A stretch of 64,000 nt of DNA from Hygrophila difformis (Eukaryota; Streptophyta; Magnoliopsida; Lamiales; Acanthaceae), in assembly GCA_030278955.1 (NCBI GenBank), contig JAOANR010000004.1:53819459-53883458 (forward strand). Direction: 5' to 3'. Positions 12,688 to 26,000 of this stretch are shown one piece after another. The translations under genes and the position numbers were made by a program. Position 1 is the stretch's first letter. Each line of letters opens with the position of its first letter. The notes below the pieces were generated by a model. The model was not told the DNA's origin. It saw only the letters and a list, made by a program, of their open reading frames with translations, and ran no database searches.

Positions 12688-15600
12688 TTAGTTAGAGTCG
12701 GAAGGGAGATTATTGGTGCATTTCGTACAGTCAAAAGGTCCAATCTGATTGTTTCTCTTTTTCACCTGAAAAATCACAAGCAACCAATCTTATATATTAA
12801 AATGAAAATGAAACCAATATCAGAACAATGATAATTCACAGTAACACAGGCTTATTGATTTCATATTTAGCACTACTGGTTTCTGGATACAAAAAAAAAT
12901 ATGCAGACGAATTTGTATGCATACCGGAGACCATGGACTTGGCTCAGGGGCAGGTTTGTCAGGAGGTGAATTTTGCACTGCGCCACTCTTCCTGGTGAGG
13001 ATGTCCTGTGAAACAATTCGATGTTGTCTACTTGATTAAAATGCGTAACAATTGAAAAACTCAGCCAGCCTTGCAACAAAACAAATTTAAAGACAAATAT
13101 CTATGCTGGAGATCGATATAAAAGAACAAAACTCCGGTAAAACTTTATCCTAGTTCATTTAATGTGAGCTAATACGAGAGCATCTTGTTCCTTTTTTTTT
13201 TTTTTTTTTGAAAAAATATGAGCCAATCAACCATCTAAACATGAGTGCGTGACAAAAACATTCATATAAGATCAGCGCCATGGTTTTCATATTTGTAAAA
13301 AAAAAAAAAACCCTTGCTAATTTGAGTGGATAATCATTCCCTGTTGGTAAAGGCAAGTACAAGACAAAGAGCATGTGTATAGCGCCAATGAACAAACAAT
13401 TATCAAGTCCCAACAGTCAAGATCAGCCTTCACTCCGTTGCTGAGAAACCATATACTGTATAAAGTAGATGATTAAATTTACCTCGCCAGCAGCTTCAAT
13501 AGCAGCCAACCATTCATCAGAAAATGGAACAGCATTTTGTGGCAGAACAAACACACAACTTTTCTCACTAGGATTGTCCCCACTCGTATTACTGTCAAGA
13601 ATAGCACAACGAATCCCAAGGATTTGGATTCAAAACAAGGAGAAGATACAAAAGGAAACAAGGAAAATAATGTGCTAATAACTCTTACCCAGGTGCTAAG
13701 ACAGCTTCCATGTTGTCAGCATCCAACCTAGGAAAAATACTACTCTTATCTTCAGAAGCTTCACTGTTAGCAGAGTCTGAAAGAGGACATATCCTTTGAG
13801 GGGTTGTCATTAGATCAGCAATGTGGGAATCAACACAGTGTCCAGATTCGTCATTGCAGCTTCCAAGCTCTGAAGATTTTTCCTGTGCAGGCCTCATGAA
13901 ATTGCTTGTGTGTAAGTTGCTTAGTTCTATAATAGGATTTTCCTTGCTCCACAACTCATTCTCTTTATCATGTTTGTTGGCTGGGGATTTTCTCTGCACG
14001 TCATTTTCACAATGTAACCTTATATTGTCATGCTCACAATTTTCAACTCCAAATTTGACATGAGATGACAGCTGCTCTGAAAGTTCACAGCAACATTTCA
14101 TCAATGCACTGCTTTCCGGTGGCTGCACCAGCTCAGTCCCCCAGTCTTTTGCATTCTGAAGGTTATGCATATTGGGCTCATACTCCCTTAGTGACGCAGA
14201 CAAAGACTGCTGATTGTATGTAGAACCATCTTGTATAAATGAGCCCGTATCACCAATGTTTCTGATAGTATTTTCCTTGGAATTTTCATGGGTCCAGCCG
14301 ATAGGCAACAAACCGAAATAGTTGAATTCTGCTCTCTGAGAGTCTATATTAAGACTGTTAGACAAGTTAGCATAAACAGGATCATTAAGAATATAATTAG
14401 TGTCTCCTTCATGCATACCATCGCTGTTAAAAATATTATCTGTCACATTATTGTGCCTTAAAGGTGACATGGAATTGCCAGCTGAATTAGAGTCTGTGCT
14501 TGAAGGAATCCGTCCTACACTTTTTTCCTGATCTAAGTTGCACTCATGGCTTTTGCCCAGGGAAGAAGAGCTTACCGCCTTAGGGTCAATTGTGTCTGGG
14601 GATACAAATGTTAATAACTCGATATTTTGTTCATCCAGACACATTTTTTTCTCGGGTAATCTCTCATTTGTATTCAATTCAACATTTGTCTGTAACTCCA
14701 GTCCAACTTCAGGACTACTTTGTAACACACAACCTTTTCCATTTTGTTCACTGTCATCACCAACCTCCAAAATCAAGCTGACATTGTTTTTAGATCTAAT
14801 ATTGGGATTGCATGCAGCATTTAGTGCGTCGGCACATCCTGCAAGTGAATTATCAGGTGATAAAACTACAACAGGAGATTCTTTAAAAAGACCTGCACAT
14901 AGATCCCTTGACCTGATATATGAATGTTCAGACTTGCTTGTCCTGCATTTTAAAGCTTCGACACTTCTACTTTGATAGCACAAATCACTACTCTTTTGAG
15001 AGAGTTCTGATTCCCCACTCTCTATTGACTTTTGGGAGTTCTTCTCTTCATCAGTCTCACTAAGAAGAATTTTGACATTGTCAGCGTCACTGCTACAATG
15101 TCCATGGTAATCTGATTTGCAAGCATCTTCCTCATCACTTTGGCTGATCAAATATTTCTGCACTCTGTGGTTGAGTGTGTATTCACAATGTGCATCCTTT
15201 GTTTCAAGTAATTCATCAACTGTCAATGTTTCTTTACATTCTTGAATGGAAAGTCTGCATTCTGCCTGTACTACTGGATTTTTCCGATCACTTTTGCATA
15301 ATTCTCTTTTTTCAGGATTACAATCAATGCCACTCTTCAAAAGAATGTAATTCGTTTCTTGCTCCTGGCCTTGGCTATGTGAAGTCACGCCATTTTTTAT
15401 GCTCCTCAATTCTGACTCATTGTGAGGTTCAAGTATCTTTTTCTTGGAACAATTTTGAACCTGTCCATCCGTAATAGAATCATTGCCTTGAGAAGCTTTC
15501 ACATCCTGTGTCAATAGTAAAACTTAAAAAGCATCATAAAGACCTTTCTCATACCTTCTGCATAGGGGCTTGCTCCATAATCCGTGTGATTGATGGAACA

Positions 15601-18512
15601 GCACTGACATGAGATGATGGACAAACTGATCTGTGACTTGTGGCCTCATTATGAATTGCAATTAATTGAATTTTTTCATCTACTTCAGGTATTCTCCAAG
15701 TTTCCTTCAATCTAGAATTTCCATGTCTCTGAAAGCCACAAACACCAGTTCCAGTACTTCTTAATGACAAGTCACGGCACACTGAAGGTTTGGGCTGCAT
15801 CACCGTCCGAGTATCAGCAAAATTAAAGAGCAGTTGAACTAGTTATCTCTTTAAAATTCATACTCCATATTCCAGAATCAAAGTTCTGATACCTGACTAA
15901 AAAATGATAAGGACGGTGATGGCATTCTCAAGCCTGATGGCTTCAATACTAGATTCTGTGAAGAATGCATAGTCCCACCATTAAAATGAGCATTCCGGGA
16001 TAAGAGGGCTGCAGAAGTTTCCAATTCATGTTGACCTTCCGGTCGGGCTGGAGTAATAATATTTGACCCAGAATTATCAGCTTTGCAAAGTAGTAGTGGA
16101 CTCATATTGATGGATGAATGCCTCCTGTATGATGAGTTATCCTGTAAATTTATAGTTCATAAAACACTATTTATGCAACCTTAGAAATGTGAAAAAGACT
16201 TGCTGGCATATGTATGGCGAAATTTTTTGCTGGGTTTCTAGAAAGTTGCCTTAATAGGTAGGAGGAATTAAGTACTTAAAATACTAGTATAATTCTCCCT
16301 CATTGTATAAAGGCTTTTAGAAGTAAGAGAAAAGAATTAAGATAAGTATAAAATTCTTATTTTAACCTTCATACAAAAATTAGGATGAAAATAAATGATA
16401 AACTATTCAGAAAATATTGAAAGTATGATGGAAATATTAGGTGAACATAGTTGCAAATGATTTTTTATTAAAATTCAAGTCCTATAAAAGTTATAAGAAC
16501 TTAATATTGTATATGGAATAAAAGTGAAAAGTAAACTTCACAAACTCTTAAAGAGAGACAATTGGGTTCTTACTGAATTTCCATCTGAACTGAGCACCGA
16601 TTGCAGAGATCTTGATGCATTCTGGTTTATCTTGAGACTTTTACATGAGCTCTTTAAGCCTGCATTTCCTATAGATATCAGAATATGCTCAACTATATAA
16701 ATTAGATTTATGTGCACCATCATTCTAAGTTTAAAATATGTAAATAGTGTTAGTATTACTTAACAGAAGGTTCAAAGCTTCAAATGCAGGAAAATATTAC
16801 TCATTCAGGTAATATAACTGAAACAAAAAATGCACATGTTGGGACATGAAAAGCAAACCCAGCATATCTAAAGAAGCGTAACATAATACCACCACCATCT
16901 CCATCACCTGAACCTGGTTGATTAATCGGATTGTGTTTTACATTGTTGGCTCTGGGTATAGTTCTTTTAGTTGTTGCAGAGATTGGACTAAAGTCTGTCT
17001 TAGAACCAGGAACTTTAAGAAGCTTTAATTCCTTTCCTGCAGCTCTGCTGGCATTTAAATTTGCTGGCCTTTTTAATGTACACAATTATTAAGGTTCATT
17101 CATTTGAAACCTCCAACAGAAAATGAGTCTAAAATAAGAAAACATATGTCAAAACTTCATAGTTCTACAATAAAGGATATGATGATGAAGTTAGAGGTCG
17201 AGGAATGTCACTGCAGCCAGACCCAGATTTCTTACACCCAACAATTGTTGGAACTTTGTGTGAAACCTGAAGGATTGTGAAGATTCAAAAGATCAGATAT
17301 TGCAACTACACTCTCCATCAAAGAATAAGGAAAATGAGCTGCTAACCGTTGAAGGTGATGCAATGAGGTTAGACGAAGATGAATCAAGCCTCATAGAAGA
17401 TATATCCTTCTGTGTCAAATCTTCATTGCACTGATCTTTAAATACATTATTTTTTACTTCCTGAATATTTGTGGGTTTAGTTGGGAAATCAACAGTTGTT
17501 TGTTCGTTGGCAAAAGATATTCCTTCTCGAAAAGATGCAGCACTGATGACGGAGAGTTCTTGAGGATCCAAAACACCTTCTTCAGTGAAGAAAGCTCTGT
17601 CCCATGCTAAACTTTTCCGTAAATTGAATCCTCCTCCCCTTTTCTTCTTTTTCATCTGTAGTGGTATCATAGCAAGCTTCGGGATTTCAACTTTGTTAAC
17701 ATTCATATTTTCCTTGAAGCAACTAGCTTCATTCGCTGCAAAACTAGGGCTAACTGTTGTATCCAGAACATCTTCTAACGCCTCTGCAGAAAAAAGCACG
17801 AGAATTAAACCATCAAACTCATTTGCAATCTTTGTTTTCTGTTGTTCTGATCATGCATAGGATGTTTCTCTTGTGACCTGACAAAACATGCTAAAATTTT
17901 GGAACTTGTTCAAGTATTAACTAGATATACGGATTAGTATGCATTTGTTTCAATCTCCGTTAAGGAAAATCTAGTCAAAAGAAAAATAGAGATAGAAGTA
18001 TTCTCTAAAGGTCTATTAAGAATAAATTTATTTTAGTAAGAAAACTTATTTATATTAGACTGAAAAAAGGCATGCCCGTTAAGTATCTATATTGAATTGA
18101 AATCTAAAAGCCCTTGGAATTAAACATGCTAGCTAAACTCATAGTAAAAGTGTGTAGTGAATTTTATGTCAATAAAGCAATTACCAACAGAAGCATTGGC
18201 AACTCCTTCCTCAAAACTTCAAGCTAGGAAAAGCAAACTTCAAACCAGCATGAATAGACAAGCAATTGAAAGAACCCTTAAATATAAACTCTCTAATCGA
18301 CATTAACACACTTTATCACCATCCACAATGGCATATACAGAAACCCTAATAGCAGTGAACTACCATTACATTTCAATGAATTTGTCAAATCCTCAAAATT
18401 TAGAACTTGAAAATAACATAAATGCCAAAAACATACCGGAAAAAGTCTCGGAGGATGACAACGCAGGAGTTTTAGAGCTGACGGCGGTTCCATTATTCAA
18501 TTGGGAACGCAT
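12688..18512 (-). CDS. Plant-specific protein of unknown function (NLRKSLAWD motif)
   Basis: Eleven exons join in frame: 18512-18437, 17783-17347, 17266-17169, 17068-16914 (or 16908), 16668-16574, 16141-15893, 15794-15555, 15505-13689, 13591-13483, 13005-12925 and 12765-12688. They give about 1144 residues from MRSQLNNGTAVSSKTPAL. Near residues 79-105 is FNLRKSLAWDRAFFTEEGVL, a conserved-looking block after a KKKKRGG basic patch. The very large eighth exon is acidic, serine-rich and apparently disordered. The C-terminus is ordered-looking again: a tryptophan block DEWLAAIEAAGE, then PEPSPWSP and NNQIGPFDC near the stop. I believe both ends belong to a family shared by land plants but cannot name it or give a function. 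No membrane segment is evident. The perfect joining of 11 exons argues for a real gene. Confidence 0.8.
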
Positions 18513-18957
18513 CTTCGTCTTCCTGAGCCACCTGGATGGAAGATAATTGGGAAATAATAATCATAAAAACTGGTACTAGTTGATAATCGAAGAGTACAGT
18601 AGTTCAGACGTCAGACTAGAGAGGAAGGTTTCCAGATTTTGAAATGGCGAGAGAGAGATGCGATCCAGAAAATTTCAAAATTAGGCGAGCGGGAATAAAT
18701 ATCATTGGGAAGCGCGTGATACCCCTTCGCCCGGTCAAGCCTTACCGAGTTACTAGTGAGTTACAAAGAATAAAACAGGGGAAGGAAGGGATAAGGGTGA
18801 CGGTGAATCAAACTCAAATACTCAATGCATAAACTGGGATGTTCGGGAGTCAGCGGATTCACTAGCATATAGCAGATTCGGAGAGAGAATTGTGAGGGGA
18901 TATACTATTTGAATCTGCTATATGCTCCTAAATCTACTTACAACTGAACACACACAC
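18513..18957. promoter_or_regulatory. Upstream region of the minus-strand gene, with a perfect hairpin
   Basis: Contains the leader and promoter of the gene ending at 18512. At 18865-18879 and 18911-18925 lies a perfect 15-bp inverted repeat, GCATATAGCAGATTC, with a 31-base loop. No coding potential is convincing here. Confidence 0.5.
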
Positions 18958-19313
18958 TACCTCCGTTTTCTTTTTTAAATGACACGTTCTGATTTTTGTT
19001 ACGTTCTGATTTTTGTTACTGTTCATTAAGTAGCTTTGACTCGATTTTTTAATACAATTAGATAAGATAAAATATAGTCAAGTGAAATCTTGTTGGATTC
19101 ATCTAATCTCATAGATTTTGAATATCAAATTTTCATATTTTTACTTGTATGGAATTTGAGTTATTAGGGATTAAAAATATGTATGCATAGATTTTGAATA
19201 TCAATTTTTCATATTTTTACTTGTATGAAATTTGAGTTATTAGGGATTAAAAACATGTATTGAATTGCGTGAAATGTGGATCCATAACATTTATTTAGGA
19301 ACGGAGGAAGTGT
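18958..19313. mobile_element. Stowaway-type MITE with internal duplications
   Basis: Starts TACCTCCGTTTTC and ends GGAACGGAGGAAGTGTA. The core has AAGTGAAATCTTGTTGGATTC, characteristic of the window's MITE family. Two internal direct duplications are visible: a TTACGTTCTGATTTTTG unit near 18985-19018, and a block of about 70 bp containing CATATTTTTACTTGTATG near 19118-19258. Confidence 0.8.
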
Positions 19314-19779
19314 ATGCTTGGAATCTTCATTCGCTTCATTCATTTGAGGTAAAATTTGATTTTTAATAATTCCTCCATTTTCTAAAACCATCTCCAACCC
19401 ACCCTGCATTTTTTGCAGCACCCTGCTTTCCATTTGGGAGGATGCAACAGTGTTCCTCTCATCACACCTTTCATTTTTCTCCTTCTTTATTTTTTTACTT
19501 TTTTAATTTTAAAATTTATATATTATCATAAATTAATATAAAAATATTATCAATTCAAAAATTATGAATGAATTGTAAATTTAAATTTTTAAACATTTAA
19601 GAAAAGTAATTTAAAATGGAAAAGATATGGAGTATTCCTTAATCCTGCAAAAATAGAAAGATGGATTGAGATGAAGTTACTGTAGCTATCCTGCAAAAAT
19701 AAAGATTTACACTGTAGCTCCTGTAAAAATAGAGGGTTGGGTTGGAGATGGCCTAAAAATTGAAACGGACCCACAATGC
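19314..19779. other. Intergenic DNA with short imperfect repeats
   Basis: Several copies of CTGCAAAAATAxA/CTGTAAAAATAGA-like words appear at 19645-19735. On the minus strand, GGxTGGAGATGG-type words occur near 19380-19400 and 19740. Nothing else is recognised. Confidence 0.35.
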
Positions 19780-20002
19780 ACGCAGTCCAATACACATTCT
19801 ATATCCTTAATAACTCAAGTTCGGTATAAGAAAAAATTCTAAAAGTTAGATATTTAAAAACTACCTGACGAGACAAATATAACAAGATCTCACTTAACTA
19901 TGTTTTAACTTGTATAGCTATGATAAAACTTTAAGTCAAAGTGCGTGTGTAAACATTACCAAATTTACAAACGTTTCAATATTTCAAAACGGAAGGAGTA
20001 TA
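19780..20002. mobile_element. Partial Stowaway-type MITE
   Basis: It shares the family blocks AATAACTCAAGTTCGGTATAA and ACAAGATCTCACTTAACTATG and ends with AAAACGGAAGGAGTATA. The left terminus is missing. Confidence 0.65.
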
Positions 20003-20683
20003 TTGATTAGTATTCAATTTTTATTCGAGTTTATAAAATAAAAAATTATTAATTAGAGTACTATTAGAATTCTCTAATTATTTAATTATATTATACTATA
20101 TTTTATATAATTTTTATTTATATGACTTTTTGAATATTAATCGATAAACAAATGAAAATAAATATATTAAACTTTGTGTCGAATGGGAAAAATTTATAAA
20201 ACATAGATAGAAAAAATGGAATACATTATGTTAGAGATAAATTTTAAGAAAATACTTATAAATAATTTCAGAAGTAGAAAAATTAAATTAAATCCTAAAA
20301 ACAGTTTATTTTATAAATTATTTTAAACGATAATTAGATGCAAATAAATGGATGTAGTACTAGTACTTAGTGTTGGTTTTATTTTCCATTTTCCTTTTTA
20401 GTTGAAAACTAATTTGAAATATTATATTTAAAGTGTAGAGTATAAGAAAAATTTTAGTGCAAGAAAGTTGCTGCACATCAATTGATTTTCTGTGAGATTT
20501 CAAGAATTCCATAGTCGTTTTTGGTAGTTAAGACAAAAAGGGAAGAAAAATAAAACTATACATACAAGTCAGGTAGGTAATCATACAACAAACTAAAATA
20601 GGCAGATCTTTGGTACATTGAGAAAAATTCATTGAGACTTGAGATTAACATGAACGTTTCATTTCATATGCACAAGTACAAGA
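20003..20683. other. AT-rich intergenic DNA and 3' UTR of the WD40 gene
   Basis: Nothing is recognised apart from the probable 3' UTR of the minus-strand gene near its right end. Confidence 0.5.
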
Positions 20684-23600
20684 CTAGTTAACATTGCATT
20701 CTCTAGGGTCACCATCCTCCGACGGATCTGATCCATCGGAAAATCCCAAAAGATAAGCCTCCCGGTCATTATTATCCTCATCGTCTTCCCTATTCACTCT
20801 TCCTTCAACATACAACTGTGCCTGCCTTCTGTGCAGCCGTAAAACATGCATTATCACATCCGGCGTCAGTGTCACCCGTGTATCTTCCTCCCGCCCTTGC
20901 CTGTTGTCCTCCAATATCTGTTCCACAATATACAGAGTATTAAGCAGCAGCAGCAGCAGCAACACGAAATTTGAGTATTACTATGCTAGTATGCTACATA
21001 CTATATGATAAATAAATAATGTTACCTTTTCCACATTCTCAGGCAGAGGGTTGACAGCATTTGAGGATGGCCCCCAAATCTTTATGCTCTTTTCTATACC
21101 ACACGAAGCGAGGACTGGAATGAGGGGATGCGATTCGATCTGGTTTACAATATTGCGATCACCAAGCATCATCCGAACAAGTTCCCCGCCTTTCTTGTTC
21201 CAAATAAAAATATGGCCACAGTCGGAACCACTCGTGATGTATTCATCATTTGGCCCCAAGAAATGCACTCCTTTGACTGTTCGAGAGTTCAAGTGGCCTG
21301 AATAGACTTCCGGTTCAATTGATTTGCGAGAGTCTTCGGATGGCAGAGACATGGGGTTCGGGCCCAATCCCATATTCTTTTGGAACAAGTATATGAGCTC
21401 GTCATTGTAGGAGACAAGCAGTTCACTCGAGTTGGAGTAGGCTAATGCTGTGATGTGACCAATCTTCCCAATAAGGTGAGAGGGGCAGAAAGTGTCAACG
21501 GGGCTCCCTTCTTTAGTAGAACCATTTAATTGACACTTCCTGATATCGTAAACACGTGTATACACATCAGCACCTCCAACGGAAAAGTAATTGGGATTTC
21601 TTGGATCAATATCAATAGAATTTAACCCAATACTGGATGATCGGGCAGTTTCTCCAAGCACCGAGCAATGGAAAAGCTTGGTAGCTGAACAGCTTCGAAG
21701 ATCATACTGCAATTAATCTTTTATCTTCTTTTAAAAAAGGTTGACACTATCTTTGAAATTGTGTACAAACATTACAGCTTTAAAAAACCTTACCCGTTGG
21801 ACAAGTCCATCCTCTCCACAGCTATAAAATTCATAAGGTGATCCTGGCTCAACAGCAAGACAATGTACACGACCTTGGTGCCTGGATAATCTCCTTGTCT
21901 CTACCGAACCATTTTCTAATAACTCTCCAAGTCGGACCTGTATAGAAAATCAAGCTTTCACTCATAATGAGTACAAGCATCTTGTCACTCCACATTTGAA
22001 TGCTAGTATTTTTTTAAAAAATGAGCTTAATCATAACATATCTAATAGGCTAGTGCAGCTTTGTCTTCACTTGAATAAATACCCACTACTTGATCAACTG
22101 GTTTCTCAAGTCACTCACCGTTATCCATTTCTTAATTCCAACCTACCTTGCACCTCTCATAGAAGAATAGAAACAGTAAGGCCCTGCAACCTTATTAGTC
22201 CATTCAAGCATAGCATAACATTCACTCTAATAGCAGAAGGAAGTTGTTTGGGGGGAGGGGGACCAATTTCAAACGAAAAATCATCATCATGAGTGTACAA
22301 ATGTTGAAAATACAAACTCTAATTTTGGGGGGAATAAACCATCACCTGCAAATTTTGTAGAAATTCAAATACTAGAGTTCGAGATTGAGTAAATCATGCA
22401 TTAAAAGAAAGAACACTACTTCTAAAATTATACTTCCTCCGTTTCATTATTTTTATTACGGACCAACCTAGCACATATGCCAATACATATTTTTAACGGT
22501 TAATAACTTAAATTGTGTATAACGAAAAGTTATAAAAACTTGATTGTCTAAAACTACAAGATTAGACGAATCTAACAAGATCTCACTTGACTATGTTTTT
22601 CCTTATATAGCTATTATAAAAATTCAAATCAAAGTTAAACAATAAATAGTACAAAAAAACCATCCGTAACAAAAACACCGAGACGGAGGTAGTAAATAAG
22701 AACTACAAAAATGAAAAGGTAAATCAAACAACACTTAACATATTCACGCTAGAATGTAAAAGGACTACTGTAGAAAAATCCTTAAAAAATTATATCACCC
22801 TACTCGACTACTCCCGGTAAAATAGAACCATACTTTTAACCAAATTTTAGCAAACAGAAGATACACTCACCCAACTCAATACAAAAAGTTTTTCAAATGC
22901 TTGCGCAATTTGGATCATATGGTATTATAGGTGTGACAAATTCAAATGGTCTGTACAAGCTAAATGAACATACTATGTTGTAAGTCACAATTTATATAAC
23001 AAATGATGTATACCAATTTTAATTGTGGAAATAAGGGGTGCAGAACATAGCAAGGATGAACTAAAAAAAATTCTCAAAATGTAAATCTATTCGGCATTAT
23101 ACCTGACAATCAGCAGATGATGTCACTATTTTGCGATCATCAGAGAATGGCATGATTTTGGCCTGAAATATATTGTCCAAATGCCCAGATGCGTATGAAA
23201 ACTGCAGTTGCTTGGCTGCCCAGTCCCAGAGCATTATCTGTTGGTCATCAGAGCCTGAAACAATGGTGTCACCAGTGGAGTTGAATGCAATTGTATTTAC
23301 GCATCCTTGATGACCTTTCATTTTTCCATACAAGTCAAGACGCTTGATTATATTCTGCATCAAAGTAAGAAGAACCATGAATGTGATTCATTTTTCAATA
23401 CATAAGTACTGAGGATAAAATATTTGTTATATGGATGGTAAGTAGACACTGAATTCAATCATAATGTTTTGGAAAAAGTCAATTACTGCCAAAAATAAAC
23501 AAAGGGCATGCAACATGAAAAGCCAAATGGGACAATTTTTTGCATAAAGAAATGGAGAAAAAATGCCATAAGTGTATAAATGTAGAGAAGTCTTACAGAT

Positions 23601-24483
23601 CTTATAAACTTAAGATGATGCAATCATAAATTGATTTACATAGAATTGCCAATCATAAATTGATTTACAGATCTTATAAACATAAGTATTACTCATAGGC
23701 TTCTCCATCCATTGCCAATCATATTTAGATCCTTCAAATAACATGATATGATGATAATTTCTGGCTCAAAATCATAGAATTGTGCGCTTTTCATCGACAA
23801 ATTTCTGTCAGCCCTTAGGATTCAACACAGGCCACCAAATTCAAAAAGGTAAAGAAGATGGAAGGACTCTGATAGATGTCCTTTGGCCTTTACGAGGTAC
23901 TTCATTGTGTGTGTATTTGTGTGTCTGTAAATAGACTGATAATTTACAGTAGACACCTAACAAAAATGAACGGACTCAAAAGGAAAATTATTCCATTTCT
24001 ATCCCTTAGAAGAGAACTCAAAAGAACACCAAATGCAGTAGTAGTTCATGAAGAAATTAAAGCAGAACCCTTAACACCAACAAAGCACTACCCAATTTTT
24101 ACCCTCTCCTCGGTCAATCAACACAGTTTGTGAAACCTAAACGATCACTGAACTCTTCAATCACCGTTCTGATGATAAATCACATCCATTAATTCCAATT
24201 AACCGCAAACACTCAGCGATCCAAACCTTCCGTATCCAATCTCAACAAAGATAAGTAAGCAAATAAACAAATCAACCAACACAAAACTCAATTCATAATC
24301 GCCAAGCAACACTTCAAAATTCACCGCAATTTCACACCAGCGGATATACACGAAAGAACAAGCAACAGAAGGAACCTGGGAAGCGTAGACGGCGCGAGAG
24401 AAAATCCGGGGGTGGTACAATCCCATCTCTCTCCTGTAAAATTCCAGCAACCCATTTTTAGAATTCCTGCGCAGACCGTCCAT
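20684..24483 (-). CDS. WD40-repeat protein, DCAF8-like CUL4 substrate receptor
   Basis: Five exons join in phase 0: 24483-24376, 23354-23103, 21937-21794, 21706-21026 and 20917-20684. They give 472 residues. The order matches plant DCAF8-type proteins (Arabidopsis At4g38480 group). The short N-terminus FYRREMGLYHPRIFSRAVYA is followed by WD repeats beginning KMKGHQGCVNTIAFNSTGD, SGSDDQQIMLWDW, HQGRVHCLAVEPGSPYEFYS and SGSDCGHIFIWNKKGGEL. The YDLR and VYDIRK segments at blade ends fit the WDxR box that contacts DDB1 in CUL4 ligases. The C-terminal tail is acidic. A methionine 14 codons upstream (24525) is in frame, but the shorter start matches the family better. An intron at about 20946-20962 holds a (CAG)n run. 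Role in ubiquitination is inferred from the family. Confidence 0.93.
20944..20962. repeat. (CAG)n trinucleotide repeat in an intron
   Basis: About six CAG units lie in the last intron of the WD40 gene, close to the acceptor of the final exon. Confidence 0.85.
22431..22694. mobile_element. Stowaway-type MITE in an intron of the WD40 gene
   Basis: Starts TACTTCCTCCGTTTCATTAT and ends ACCGAGACGGAGGTAGTA. This is the cleanest copy of the family; its core includes ACAAGATTAGACGAATCTAA and CAAGATCTCACTTGACTATG. Confidence 0.9.
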
Positions 24484-25359
24484 ATCACCCCCAATTTCCG
24501 GTTTTCCCGAACGGAGAAGAAACAATAAAAAAGGAAGCCGATCAAAATTGCATCGTCGGCACAGAAATGAACCGGGACAGGACGGTAGTAGAAAGGGAAA
24601 GGGAACAAGCGCTGAAAGTGGAGAGGAGATCGGTGGACGCCATGGAGAGGAACTAACTGACAGTGCAAAGCTTCGGGAGTGTGGGGAAAATGACTAATGA
24701 GGGTGTTATTGGGCCGAGTGGGGACGAACACGATGAGGCAATTCCATGGAGGAGTAAGTATTTCATCTCAAATCCTATTCCAAATCCAAATCTGTCCCTT
24801 CCAAATAGGATTCCCAAATTTATTTTCTTTGTTTCATCCGAGTCTAAATTGAACCTTTGATCACGGCAAGATATGATGATGGTAGTTAAATCTTCAATTG
24901 GTCATTTTAATTGATAAGCGCCTCTCTAGTTTTTTGAGGGTTTTGGATTTATTTATTTATTGTTTTCTCACTTAGTTTTTTTTGTTCTCTCACCTAGTTG
25001 AGCAATATCTGAAAATTTTGGCTGAATAGAAACATATTTACAAGTGATTCTTCCTTTGGTGCATTCATTTGGCAGCAACTAGCAAGCACTAAGGTAAATC
25101 TATTTACATAACTATTCACTATATAGAGGCAACACACTTATATTGGGCTGGATTATATCACTCACAATCCATTCCCATTTCGTCAAGGAAATTTATTTAA
25201 TTCGCCATGATGCAACATTGTCCAAGCGAATTTATACTAATCCAATAAACACACACACACACACGATGAAAACTGTATCCACCAGACAAACGTGTACGGT
25301 GAGGTGTCCACTCTTTATTTCTTATGATGGGTTCATCATTAAACCCGAGTAAAAGTAGA
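24484..25359. other. Leader and promoter of the WD40 gene, then intergenic DNA
   Basis: The GC-richer part up to about 24680 is probably the 5' UTR and core promoter of the minus-strand gene. A short (CA)n run lies at 25249-25264. No other gene is visible. Confidence 0.45.
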
Positions 25360-25630
25360 TACTACCCCGTCTCAATATATTTGTTATTGTTACGGATGAT
25401 TTTTTAACACTATTCACTGTTCAACTTTGATTTGAATTTTTATTATAGCTATGTAAGAAAAAACATAGTCAAGTGAGATTTTGTTAGATTCGTCTAATCT
25501 TGTAGTTTTAGATAATTAACTTTTTATAACTTTTCGTTGTATACAATTTAAGTTATTAACCGTTAAAAATGTGCATCGGCATACATGCTGGATAGGTCCG
25601 TAACAAAAATAGTGAAACAGAGGAAGTACT
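25360..25630. mobile_element. Stowaway-type MITE, opposite orientation to the 22431 copy
   Basis: Begins TACTACCCCGTCTCAATATA and ends GAAACAGAGGAAGTACTA. It reads as the reverse complement of the copy at 22431-22694, with GTCAAGTGAGATTTTGTTAG and TTCGTCTAATCTTGTAGTTT. Confidence 0.9.
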
Positions 25631-25754
25631 ACATAAACTGATAAACAGGAGTGATGCATATAAGACCACCGTTTCCAATCACTCTAGATGAAGCTTGGGG
25701 CCCATCAAGGTGGGGCATAGAAGTATTACACGGTTGCATTATATGCACATACAG

Positions 25755-26000
25755 TACTCCCACTAATTCTGTCTCACTTTCTTTTTTAGTCTGTACCACT
25801 ACAATTGTCACATTTTCCTTTATGGAAAGTTCTACTTTATTAATATCAATTAAAACATCACATCAACTAATTAATTCACTTTTTTCTCAATTCAAATAAA
25901 TATCATATCAACTAATTAAACCACTTTAACACAATAATTCATTCTACCTAAAACACCATGCCCAAAAGAAATGAGACATTTTTATTGGGAGGGGGAGTAC
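25755..26000. mobile_element. Second MITE type with TACTCCC termini
   Basis: The left end is TACTCCCACTAATTCTGTCT. The right end, in reverse complement, is TACTCCCCCTCCCAATAAAA followed by ATGTCTCATTTC. The two ends share TACTCCC and a GTCTCA word. The interior is AT-rich and non-coding. Confidence 0.6.

Noticed and set aside
14538..14975. 145-codon + strand open frame
   Set aside because: It is the complement of the large coding exon 13689-15505 of the minus-strand gene.
18644..18832. 62-codon + strand frame
   Set aside because: No recognisable motif, and it lies in the leader/promoter of the neighbouring gene.
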